Positions 22,713 through 30,463 of a stretch of DNA of 32,429 nt are shown here, piece by piece. Source of the DNA: an uncultured beta proteobacterium (GTDB lineage: Bacteria > Pseudomonadota > Gammaproteobacteria > Burkholderiales > Burkholderiaceae); NCBI GenBank assembly GCA_903843315.1, contig CAIMPQ010000089.1, positions 1 through 32,429 on the forward strand. The letters are read 5' to 3'. Both the position numbers and the translations under genes were made by a program. Position 1 is the first letter of the stretch. Each line of letters starts with the position of its first letter. A model generated the notes under the pieces. The model did no database searches and was not told where the DNA came from. It saw only the letters and a list, made by a program, of their open reading frames with translations.

Positions 22713-25210
22713 GCTTTAAAGCCACGCCCAGTACGGTTCGATTTGAAATTCGTGAAGAGATCAGTTTTACCTTCTTTGAGCAATTTTTGCACTTGCTCAG
22801 GTGAAATCTCTTGTTGCAAAACCACTTTACCGGTTTTGAAATCACAAGTTTTGCTTGGGCCGGTATTGTTCTCGCAGACGTAACGCATGCCATCTTCATA
22901 TACTGCGCCAGAACATTTTGGGCAAACCCCTAAGGCTAAGCGACCCGTGAAATCGACGGCTTCAGTTTCTTCTTCTTGAGCATTGCCAAAGTCAAATTCA
23001 AGTTTGAAACCCGCGTTTGGATAGTCGGCATCATCTTCAGGAATTTCACTTAACTTAATAATTGCCGCAAACGGGCGGCCCATTTTGCTACGGAAGCCCT
23101 GGAGAGGCCCGATCGTTTTCTCGCGCAATAACTCTTCTACTTCAGGGTATTCAAATGCTCGCCCACCTGGAGTTTTGCTGATCGTAAAGCCGCATTTTTC
23201 ACAAGCGAAGCGACGATAGTTTTCTTTGACCGGACCCTTACAGTGTGGGCATGGCGTGGTCATTGTTGCGTAATCACCCGGAATGGTATCGCTGTCGTAC
23301 TCTTTGGCACGCTTAACAATGCGCTGAGTCATCTGTGCAATTTCTTGCATGAAGGTATCGCGATTCATCTTGCCCTGCTCAATTAAAGAGAGCTTGTTTT
23401 CCCAGTTACCAGTTAAGTCAGGACGGGTTAATTCTTCAACGTCTAAGCCACGCAATAAGGTCATCAGCTGAAACGCTTTTGCAGTTGGAATCAGTTCGCG
23501 CGCCTCTCGAACCATGTATTTTTCAGCCAACAAGCCTTCAATAATTGCTGCACGCGTAGCAGGTGTACCGAGACCCTTTTCTGCCATGGCTTCGCGCATA
23601 TCATCGTCATCAACCCATTTGCCAGCACTTTCCATTGCCGAGAGCAAGGTGGCTTCTGTGTAGCGTGCTGGCGGCTTGGTTTTTAATGGCACAGCAAGGA
23701 CGGATTCAGTTTGGACTGTCTCGCCCTCTTGCACTGGCACTAACTCGTCATCAGCCTGGTTTGATTTGCCATAAACAGTCAGCCAACCAGGGTTCACAAG
23801 CACACGCCCTTCCGTTTTGAAATGGTGTCCAGATGCTTCAGTAATGCGAGTGGTGACGCGGAATTCAGCAGCAGGATAAAACACTGCTAAGAAACGGCGT
23901 ACCACCAAATCGTACAGCTTTGCTTCAGGCTCACTTAGGCTCTTAGGCGTTTCTAGTGTTGGAATGATTGCAAAGTGATCTGAGATTTTAGAGTTATCAA
24001 AAATTCGTTTATTGGGTTTAATCCAACCATAACCCGCCTTGGCTTTAGGATCCTTTGGATCACCCTTGAGAATTTGTTTTGCAAAGGATCGATAGTCTTG
24101 CGAATGTTCGGCAATCGTTTCCATCGTTTGTTTAACTGTTTCCAAATAGTCCTCGGGAAGTGCTTTCGCATCCGTTCGGGGATAAGTCAAAACCTTATGC
24201 CGTTCATAGAGCGCTTGTGCAAGCCCTAAGGTATTTTTTGCAGAAAAGCCAAATCGTGCATTTGCTTCGCGTTGTAGGCTAGTTAAGTCAAACAACTGGG
24301 GCGCAAGCTGGGTAGCAGGCTTTGCTTCTTCTGTAACGGTTGCCTTTTTTCCACGACAGGCTGCCACAATGCTTTGTGCAGCAGCTTCGCTCCAGAGGCG
24401 ATTTTCGCGCGCATCTGGCTCGGTTACATCCTTCTTAAATTTTGGATCAAACCAGCGACCTTCATAGATTCCAGCGGATGCAATAAATTCCGCTTTGACT
24501 TCCCAATAATCTTTAGAGACAAACTTCCGAATCAGTTCTTCGCGCTCAACCACGATAGAAAGAGTTGGCGTTTGCACGCGGCCTACTGTTGTTAGGAAAA
24601 ACCCACCACTTTTGCTGTTAAACGCAGTCATTGCGCGCGTGCCATTAATGCCAACTAACCAGTCGGCTTCAGAGCGGCACCGGGCAGCATCGGCAAGCGG
24701 TTGCATTTCAACATCGGTGCGCAAGTTTGCGAAACCATCACGAATTGCCGCTGGAGTCATCGACTGCAACCATAAGCGCTGAATCGTTTGCGAAGCTTTT
24801 GCATGTTGTGCGATTAAACGGAAAATGAGTTCACCTTCTCGTCCCGCGTCACAGGCATTAATTAAAGAGTTAATGTCTTTGCGCTTAATCAGTTTTTGTA
24901 GAACCTTTAGTCGGGACTCTGTTTTTATAATTGGGCGCAAATCAAAATACGGAGGAACTACAGGGAGGTTAGCAAACGACCATTTACCTCGTTTGACCTC
25001 AAACTCTTCTGGAGCGGCTATTTCTAAAAGGTGGCCAACAGCTGAAGAAATGACAAAGTGATCGTTTTCAAAATAGTCTTCATGCTTAGTAAAGCCCCCT
25101 AGCGCCTTGGCGATATCGTTGGCAACGGAGGGCTTCTCTGCAATGATGAGCGCCTTGGGGTTGTCCACAGAAGATGTCTTGGAACTGCTTTTAGTAGATG
25201 CTTTAGCCAC
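22538..25210 (-). CDS. topB: DNA topoisomerase III (type IA)
   Basis: 890 residues, longer than E. coli TopB (about 650) because of C-terminal zinc modules. TOPRIM: AEKPSVAND (24-32) and DAGREGELIFR (121-131) with the acidic residues. Active site: VLTYPRTDA (340-348), with Tyr343 as nucleophile. Two Cys modules follow: CPHCKGPVKENYRRFACEKC (near 650) and CPKCSGAVYEDGMRYVC (near 770). The protein ends in a Lys/Ala tail closing with five serines. The start is GTG with AGG about 8 bases upstream. It decatenates DNA and resolves intermediates. Encoded against the direction of most right-arm genes; its last 58 codons overlap mnmC. Confidence 0.95.
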   Translation of the reverse strand: MAKASTKSSSKTSSVDNPKALIIAEKPSVANDIAKALGGFTKHEDYFENDHFVISSAVGHLLEIAAPEEFEVKRGKWSFANLPVVPPYFDLRPIIKTESRLKVLQKLIKRKDINSLINACDAGREGELIFRLIAQHAKASQTIQRLWLQSMTPAAIRDGFANLRTDVEMQPLADAARCRSEADWLVGINGTRAMTAFNSKSGGFFLTTVGRVQTPTLSIVVEREELIRKFVSKDYWEVKAEFIASAGIYEGRWFDPKFKKDVTEPDARENRLWSEAAAQSIVAACRGKKATVTEEAKPATQLAPQLFDLTSLQREANARFGFSAKNTLGLAQALYERHKVLTYPRTDAKALPEDYLETVKQTMETIAEHSQDYRSFAKQILKGDPKDPKAKAGYGWIKPNKRIFDNSKISDHFAIIPTLETPKSLSEPEAKLYDLVVRRFLAVFYPAAEFRVTTRITEASGHHFKTEGRVLVNPGWLTVYGKSNQADDELVPVQEGETVQTESVLAVPLKTKPPARYTEATLLSAMESAGKWVDDDDMREAMAEKGLGTPATRAAIIEGLLAEKYMVREARELIPTAKAFQLMTLLRGLDVEELTRPDLTGNWENKLSLIEQGKMNRDTFMQEIAQMTQRIVKRAKEYDSDTIPGDYATMTTPCPHCKGPVKENYRRFACEKCGFTISKTPGGRAFEYPEVEELLREKTIGPLQGFRSKMGRPFAAIIKLSEIPEDDADYPNAGFKLEFDFGNAQEEETEAVDFTGRLALGVCPKCSGAVYEDGMRYVCENNTGPSKTCDFKTGKVVLQQEISPEQVQKLLKEGKTDLFTNFKSNRTGRGFKAYLALGADGKIGFEFEAKAPKAEGAAKAPAKKRAGASAATKSAAKPKRASKAKSSSSS

Positions 25211-25395
25211 GCGTTTGCCTAATTTGAGCCTGAAATGCTGTTTTTAATAGAGGAAAAGGATGATCAATTTAAACCAAATCAGGGTCTGGTCTATTGCTCA
25301 CCCCTTTTTTATTATTAACCGATAAATTAAGAAAAGTCCAAAAAGCCCTGTTTTTTGACATTGAAGAGCAATTTTGCCAGGCAATATTTTATTAA

Positions 25396-25428
25396 AAACC
25401 CCCATTTAAGGTCTTTTAAACGGGGTTT
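25396..25428 (-). terminator. Intrinsic terminator of dprA
   Basis: On the minus strand AAACCCC pairs with GGGGTTT across an inner A/T stem with a 2-base mismatch, and is followed by TTTTTAATAAAATA. It begins 4 bases after the dprA stop. This separates dprA from topB, so topB probably has its own promoter in 25211-25395, where I found no convincing element. Confidence 0.7.
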
Positions 25429-25431
25429 ATA

Positions 25432-26106
25432 TTAAAAAATGAGCTCTTCTAAGATATCTTTTGGGTTTCTTACCAGTTTTGCGCCTTGTTGGATTAGTAG
25501 GTGGCAACCTGCAGAAAGGGGGTTGTGGATCGACCCAGGCACTGCAAAAATCTCCCTCCCTAATTCCGCAGAAAGCCGGGCAGTAATTAAAGACCCCGAC
25601 CTTTCCGCTGCTTCAACGACCACCACGCCAAGCGAGAGGGCAGAAATAATTCGGTTTCTTCTGGGAAAGTGGCTTGATTTTGGCCCTTCACCAAGCGGTA
25701 GTTCAGAGATCAAAAGCCCTTGTTGCCGAATGCATTTGGCAAGTCCCAGATGTTCTTTGGGGTAAATCACATCTACACCAGCCCCACAGATGGCCATGGT
25801 GAAGTGTTTAGGACCCAGATTCAGGGTAGCTTGATGTGCTGCACCATCAACCCCCCGTGCGAGCCCTGAGACGACTAGTAAGCCTGCCTGTGAGAGTCCT
25901 TGCGCAAAGAAAGCTGCGTTTTTTAGACCTTCAGCACTGGCTTTACGGGCGCCAACAATCGCGATCATGGGCATTTGGAGTAAATCAATATCCCCATCTA
26001 TATAGAGTTGGTTGGGTGGGTCATGCAAATCATTTAGGCGCGAAGGGTATTTTTTGTCACCACGCTCTAGCCGGGTGATGCTGCTCGTTGTTAGAAAAGT
26101 AGGCAT
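25432..26106 (-). CDS. dprA: Short DprA (Smf) DNA-processing protein, Rossmann core only
   Basis: 224 residues from the ATG at 26106, against about 360-390 for most DprA. DprA loads RecA on incoming single-stranded DNA during natural transformation. The core is complete: AIVGARKAS (49-57), SGLARGVDGAAH (80-91), GAGVDVIYPKEH, SHFPRRNRIISALS, VVVEAAERSGSLITARLSAELGREIFAVPGS and the tail GCHLLIQQGAKLV. Missing are the N-terminal helical domain and the C-terminal winged-helix domain. A terminator follows the stop at once, so no C-terminal part is hidden downstream. The frame extends upstream to 26256, but that stretch overlaps def and lacks DprA homology. Divergent from def, 71 bases apart. Confidence 0.88.
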   Translation of the reverse strand: MPTFLTTSSITRLERGDKKYPSRLNDLHDPPNQLYIDGDIDLLQMPMIAIVGARKASAEGLKNAAFFAQGLSQAGLLVVSGLARGVDGAAHQATLNLGPKHFTMAICGAGVDVIYPKEHLGLAKCIRQQGLLISELPLGEGPKSSHFPRRNRIISALSLGVVVVEAAERSGSLITARLSAELGREIFAVPGSIHNPLSAGCHLLIQQGAKLVRNPKDILEELIF

Positions 26107-26177
26107 CAAAAGATTGTGATCTTTGGGGGAATAAGAACAATCGGGACAGACTGATTGCTCTGTTGGATAATTCCTAT

Positions 26178-26693
26178 ATGGCTTTGTTATCCGTCCTTTG
26201 TTATCCAGACCCGCGTCTGCACAAGATTGCCAAACCCGTGGCACAGGTAGACGCACGTATTAAAAAAATAGTCGGCGATATGGCTGACACTATGTATGAG
26301 GCGCCTGGCGTTGGATTAGCTGCGACCCAAGTGGATATTCATGAGCGCATTGTGGTGATTGATGTGTCTGATGAGCAAAATGAATTGATGGTTTTTATTA
26401 ACCCTGAAATTACTTGGGCAAGCCCTGAGAAAAAATCTTGGCGGGAAGGATGCCTTTCAGTTCCTGAGTTTTACGATGAGGTTGAGAGGCCGGCTGAAAT
26501 TCGAATCAAGGCCTTGGATATTGAGGGTAAGGAATTTGAGCTGGAGGCCGACGGTATTTTGGCGGTTTGCTTGCAACACGAATTAGATCACTTGCAGGGC
26601 AAAGTGTTTGTTGAGTATTTATCTTTGCTCAAAAGAACGCGTATCTCACAAAAACTGAAGAAGCGCACCAAAGAGTTAGAAGGTGAGCGCTAA
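26178..26693 (+). CDS. def: Peptide deformylase
   Basis: 171 residues. It removes the formyl group from the N-terminal methionine of new proteins. All three metal-site motifs are seen: GVGLAATQ (44-51), EGCLSVP (90-96, Cys92 ligand) and QHELDH (133-138, with both histidine ligands and the catalytic glutamate). The start is the ATG at 26178, which begins MALLSVLCYPDPRL as in homologues; an in-frame TTG at 26163 is not needed. No ribosome-binding sequence is evident, and GATAAT at 26166-26171 is placed so that transcription could begin at the ATG itself. First gene of def-fmt-htpX-rsmB-DUF4390-ntrY; fmt follows by 9 bases. Confidence 0.97.
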   Translation: MALLSVLCYPDPRLHKIAKPVAQVDARIKKIVGDMADTMYEAPGVGLAATQVDIHERIVVIDVSDEQNELMVFINPEITWASPEKKSWREGCLSVPEFYDEVERPAEIRIKALDIEGKEFELEADGILAVCLQHELDHLQGKVFVEYLSLLKRTRISQKLKKRTKELEGER

Positions 26694-26702
26694 GCGCCTC
26701 TA

Positions 26703-27698
26703 ATGAAAATTGTTTTTGCTGGAACTCCTGAGTTTGCTGCGCAAGCAATGCGTGCAATAGATGAGGCAGGGCACGAAATTGTCTTGGCTCTGACTCAACC
26801 CGATCGGCGTGCAGGCAGAGGCATGCATCTCCACGCTAGCCCTGTTAAAGAGTTTGCTTTAGAAAAAAATATTCCAGTGCTGCAGCCCGAAACGTTAAAG
26901 CGCAATAGCGCTGACCCACTAAAGCAAGCGCAGGCACAAGAGGCTTACCAGAAATTATCCGCAATCGAATTCGATGCCATGGTAGTGGTGGCATACGGTC
27001 TTATCTTGCCACAAGAAATTTTAGATATTGCTCAGCGCCCTGGTAGGTTCGGTAGTTTTAATATTCATGCTTCTTTATTGCCACGTTGGCGTGGTGCTGC
27101 CCCAATTCAGCGTGCCATTGAGGCCGGTGATAAAAACACAGGCATTTGCATAATGCAAATGGATGCTGGCTTAGATACGGGCGACATAGTCCTTATAAAA
27201 ACGTTTCCAATAACGCCAGATGAAACAAGCGCTACTTTGCACGATCGATTGCGCACATTGGGCGCTAAGTCAATTGTTGAAGCACTCCAACTTGTAGCTG
27301 AGGGCCGTTCCACTCGAGTGCGGCAAGAAAGCGCTGGAATTACCTATGCTGAAAAAATCTTAAAGAGTGAGGCTGAAATTGATTGGAATTTAAGTGCCGT
27401 ACAAATTGATAATCGAATTCGTGCTTTCAACCCCTTTCCTGGTGCCACCAGTAATATCGAGAGCGAACCAATGAAGTTATGGGATTCTCGCATTCCTTCG
27501 GTAGGCTCATGTAGCGAGACTGGGCAGCCTGGTGAGGTATTGGGGTTTAGTAATGACAGTGCTTATATTCAGTGTGGCGCCGGAGTAGTAGAAGTTTTAG
27601 AGATGCAAAAGCCCGGCGGAAAAAAAATGCCTGCAAAGCTGTGCCTGCAGTCTCTCGGATCCCAAGAAAAACCGTTCCGCTTTCATGCAAAGGAGTAG
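26703..27698 (+). CDS. fmt: Methionyl-tRNA formyltransferase
   Basis: 331 residues. It formylates initiator Met-tRNA, the counterpart of the deformylase encoded just upstream. VFAGTPEFAA opens the Rossmann domain. FNIHASLLPRWRGAAPIQRAI (119-139) holds the catalytic Asn120 and His122, and MDAGLDTGD (153-161) the catalytic aspartate. The C-terminal OB-fold region (about 215-331) includes NRIRAFNPFPGA. It ends 2 bases before the htpX ATG. Confidence 0.98.
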   Translation: MKIVFAGTPEFAAQAMRAIDEAGHEIVLALTQPDRRAGRGMHLHASPVKEFALEKNIPVLQPETLKRNSADPLKQAQAQEAYQKLSAIEFDAMVVVAYGLILPQEILDIAQRPGRFGSFNIHASLLPRWRGAAPIQRAIEAGDKNTGICIMQMDAGLDTGDIVLIKTFPITPDETSATLHDRLRTLGAKSIVEALQLVAEGRSTRVRQESAGITYAEKILKSEAEIDWNLSAVQIDNRIRAFNPFPGATSNIESEPMKLWDSRIPSVGSCSETGQPGEVLGFSNDSAYIQCGAGVVEVLEMQKPGGKKMPAKLCLQSLGSQEKPFRFHAKE

Positions 27699-27700
27699 AC

Positions 27701-28567
27701 ATGTTTAATTTTGCAAAGACTGCTGTTTTGATGGCGGCCATTACTGCGCTGTTTGTGGTTGTGGGCGGTATGCTGGGCGGAGAGCAGGGCATGATCATGG
27801 CCTTGTTAATGGCTGTTGGCATGAACTTTTTTAGCTATTGGTTTTCTGACACGATGGTTCTCAAGATGACCAATGCCCAGCAAGTTGATGAGCGGTCTGC
27901 CCCACAGTTTTATGCACTGGTCAAGGAGCTTTCACAAAAGGCAGGTTTGCCTATGCCGAAAGTATTCTTGATTGATGAGGATTCTCCCAATGCTTTTGCA
28001 ACCGGGCGCAATCCAGACAATGCTTCTGTAGCTGCAACCACGGGAATTTTAAAAATTCTTTCTAATCGCGAATTGCGCGGCGTGATGGCTCATGAGTTAG
28101 CCCACGTGCAACATCGTGATATTTTGATTTCAACTGTTGCCGCAACTATGGCCGGAGCAATTTCTGCATTAGCCAATTTCGCTATGTTTTTTGGTGGGCG
28201 CAATTCTGAAGGCAGACCAAGCAATCCGCTTGCGGGTTTATTGGTAGCTATTCTTGCGCCGATTGCTGCTAGCCTAATTCAAATGAGTATTTCACGCGCA
28301 AGGGAATATGAGGCTGATCGTGGTGGCGCTGAAATCAGCTTAGATCCAGAGGCTTTGGCCCATGCCTTGGAAAAGATTCATAACCATGCTCAGGGAATTC
28401 CATTTCAAGCAGTAGAACAACATCCTGAGACAGCGCAAATGATGATTCTGAATCCTCTGGGTGCGGGCGGTCTTGCACAACTATTCTCCACTCACCCTCC
28501 AACCGAGGAGCGGGTGGCACGCCTCATGGCCATGGCAAAAAACGGGGAATACCCCGGAGCAAATTAG
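27701..28567 (+). CDS. htpX: Membrane zinc metalloprotease HtpX
   Basis: 288 residues. It is an inner-membrane M48 protease that takes part in quality control of misfolded membrane proteins with FtsH. Membrane spans are at about 5-25 and 30-48, and two more lie after the catalytic site. The active site is MAHELAHVQHRD with HELAH at 131-135, and the distant glutamate ligand is in SRAREYEADRGGAE. The start is the ATG at 27701, with AAGGAG at normal spacing; the frame is open 43 codons further upstream inside fmt, but that part is not homologous. The rsmB TTG follows its stop by one base. Confidence 0.97.
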   Translation: MFNFAKTAVLMAAITALFVVVGGMLGGEQGMIMALLMAVGMNFFSYWFSDTMVLKMTNAQQVDERSAPQFYALVKELSQKAGLPMPKVFLIDEDSPNAFATGRNPDNASVAATTGILKILSNRELRGVMAHELAHVQHRDILISTVAATMAGAISALANFAMFFGGRNSEGRPSNPLAGLLVAILAPIAASLIQMSISRAREYEADRGGAEISLDPEALAHALEKIHNHAQGIPFQAVEQHPETAQMMILNPLGAGGLAQLFSTHPPTEERVARLMAMAKNGEYPGAN

Positions 28568-28568
28568 T

Positions 28569-29885
28569 TTGACTGATAAAAAAACGTCGCAAAGCCTTCC
28601 ACTTTCTGAAGCTATCTGTATCTCTGCGCAAGCAATTGGTGAGGTGATGAGTGGGAGATCGCTTACTGAAGTTTTAGACCAGCTCGATGCACATGAGCGG
28701 CCGATTGTGCAAAGCCTGAGCTTTGATGCTTTGCGTAAATGGGTTCGATCACATGAACTCATTAAGCAATTTATTCCAAAGACTCCACCGCCAGAGGTAG
28801 ATCATTTACTGAGCGTTGCCATTGCTTTGTTTTTGCAAGAAGCTTCAGAGGGTAAAGGCTATGCCGCACATACCATAGTGGATCAAGCTGTGAAAGCTTG
28901 CGGTGAATACGACCCAACTATGTATGCCAAAGGTTTGGTGAATGCGGTCTTACGCAAAGTCAGCCTTACGGTCCAGCCACCACCAGGTGAAAATTCATAT
29001 CCACCTGACCCAATACCGATGTTTGTTCCAGCGTGGTGGCGCGCGAATTTGAAGCGAAATTATTCCAAGACTTGGCAATCGATTCTGTTTGCACAGGCAA
29101 AACGAGCCCCATTAATTTTGCGAGTAAATCAAAAGCAATATTCACGAGAGCAATATCAGGCCCTATTAAGCGAAGCGGGAATTGCATCAAATCCTGTCGA
29201 AGAGCTTGCAGGTATGAAGCTCCCATCGGCTTTGCTGCTATCCGACCCAGTTCCCGTTTCTGAATTGCCCGGGTTTTATAGTGGCGCTGTTTCTGTTCAG
29301 GATGCGGGCGCTCAAATGGCTGCCATTCTTTTGAACCCCCAACCAGGCGAGAGAATCTTGGACGCGTGTTCTGCGCCAGGTGGAAAGGCCGCCCATCTAT
29401 TAGAGCTTGCCGAGTGTGAGATGGTGGCTTTAGAGCTCGATGGTGAACGTATTGGAAAAATCAGCGGCAATCTAGACCGATTGCGCTTGAACTCCGACAA
29501 AGTGCGCGTGTTGAGAGGCGATGCCTCAAAGGGCTCCTGGTGGGATGGCGTACTCTTTGACAAAATATTGTTGGATGCACCCTGTTCCGCATCGGGCATT
29601 GTGGCTAGGCATCCTGACATTCCCTTTTTAAGACGCGAGGCCGATATCAAGTCTTTGCAGCAAAAACAGCTAGGCATTCTAGAGCAGGCATGGAAAATGC
29701 TAAAGCCAGAGGGGCTGTTGCTTTACGTTACCTGCTCTGTTTTTCCTGAGGAGGGGGAGGATCAGGCAGTCCGGTTTGCTGCAGAGCATGGCAATGCGTT
29801 ACGATTAAGCGCCCCAGGGCAGATTCTGCCAAGTGAAGTGAGCGATGGTTTTTACTATGCCTTGTTTAAGAAAAATGGGCCATGA
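28569..29885 (+). CDS. rsmB: 16S rRNA (cytosine967-C5)-methyltransferase RsmB
   Basis: 438 residues. An N-terminal NusB-like helical domain (about 10-145) is followed by the SAM-dependent m5C domain: VQDAGAQMAAILL, DACSAPGGKAAHLLEL (SAM loop), DAPCSASGIVARHPDI (Pro-Cys motif) and LLLYVTCSVFPEEGE (catalytic Thr-Cys motif). The start is TTG at 28569, with CGGAG upstream, immediately after htpX; the longer frame from 28461 lies inside htpX and is not homologous. The end overlaps the DUF4390 gene by 4 bases. Confidence 0.95.
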   Translation: MTDKKTSQSLPLSEAICISAQAIGEVMSGRSLTEVLDQLDAHERPIVQSLSFDALRKWVRSHELIKQFIPKTPPPEVDHLLSVAIALFLQEASEGKGYAAHTIVDQAVKACGEYDPTMYAKGLVNAVLRKVSLTVQPPPGENSYPPDPIPMFVPAWWRANLKRNYSKTWQSILFAQAKRAPLILRVNQKQYSREQYQALLSEAGIASNPVEELAGMKLPSALLLSDPVPVSELPGFYSGAVSVQDAGAQMAAILLNPQPGERILDACSAPGGKAAHLLELAECEMVALELDGERIGKISGNLDRLRLNSDKVRVLRGDASKGSWWDGVLFDKILLDAPCSASGIVARHPDIPFLRREADIKSLQQKQLGILEQAWKMLKPEGLLLYVTCSVFPEEGEDQAVRFAAEHGNALRLSAPGQILPSEVSDGFYYALFKKNGP

Positions 29886-30463
29886 GCCAAAGAATTAAAC
29901 AATTCATCTTTTTATGCTTGATGGTTTTGTGTGTTTTTGCGACGCCGGCAAGTGCAGAGGGAATCAAAATCAAATCCTTTGAGTTGGAGAGGGTTGATAA
30001 CGACTGGCTATTGAATGCAAGCTTCCAAATTGAGCTTTCCCCAGGGCTTGAAGATGCTGTACAAAAAGGGGTGGTGTTGTACTTTCAGACCGAATTTGAT
30101 TTAACACGCTCTAGGTGGTATTGGTTTGATGAAAAACCTGCGGTTGCCCAAAGACAAACTCGCTTGTCGTACCAACCCCTTACCCAACAATATCGAATTG
30201 CTTCGGATGGTTTTACATTCTCAGCAAAGACGATTTCCGAGGCCTTACAAGCCGTTGGATCTATTGGTGGTTGGCGCGTAATTGATAACAATCAACTGGA
30301 TTCAAACAAGCTCTATACCGCCGGCTTTCGGATGACTTTAGATTTAAGCAAACTACCCAAGCCTTTTCAGGTAAACGCCTTAAACAACCGCGACTGGAAC
30401 GTTTCAAGTGATTGGATCCGCTTCCCCTTGCAGCCTAATGGTCCAAACCTGATTAAACGATGA
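29882..30463 (+). CDS. DUF4390 exported protein
   Basis: 193 residues with a signal peptide (hydrophobic stretch from about residue 8, cleavage probably after PASA at 25), so likely periplasmic. The rest is beta-rich with the family pattern of aromatic blocks such as RWYWFDE and GWRVID. DUF4390 has no established function, but in betaproteobacteria it lies between rsmB and the ntrY-ntrX pair, as here. Overlaps rsmB by 4 bases upstream and the kinase gene by 4 bases downstream, so translation of the three is coupled. Confidence 0.88.
   Translation: MSQRIKQFIFLCLMVLCVFATPASAEGIKIKSFELERVDNDWLLNASFQIELSPGLEDAVQKGVVLYFQTEFDLTRSRWYWFDEKPAVAQRQTRLSYQPLTQQYRIASDGFTFSAKTISEALQAVGSIGGWRVIDNNQLDSNKLYTAGFRMTLDLSKLPKPFQVNALNNRDWNVSSDWIRFPLQPNGPNLIKR

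Noticed and set aside
26107..26256. 50-codon N-terminal extension of dprA containing CPDC
   Set aside because: It overlaps the divergent def start and lacks the helical domain of DprA; an ATG lies at 26106.
29312..29677. 121-codon minus-strand frame opposite rsmB
   Set aside because: Antisense to the catalytic domain of RsmB, with no supporting signal.
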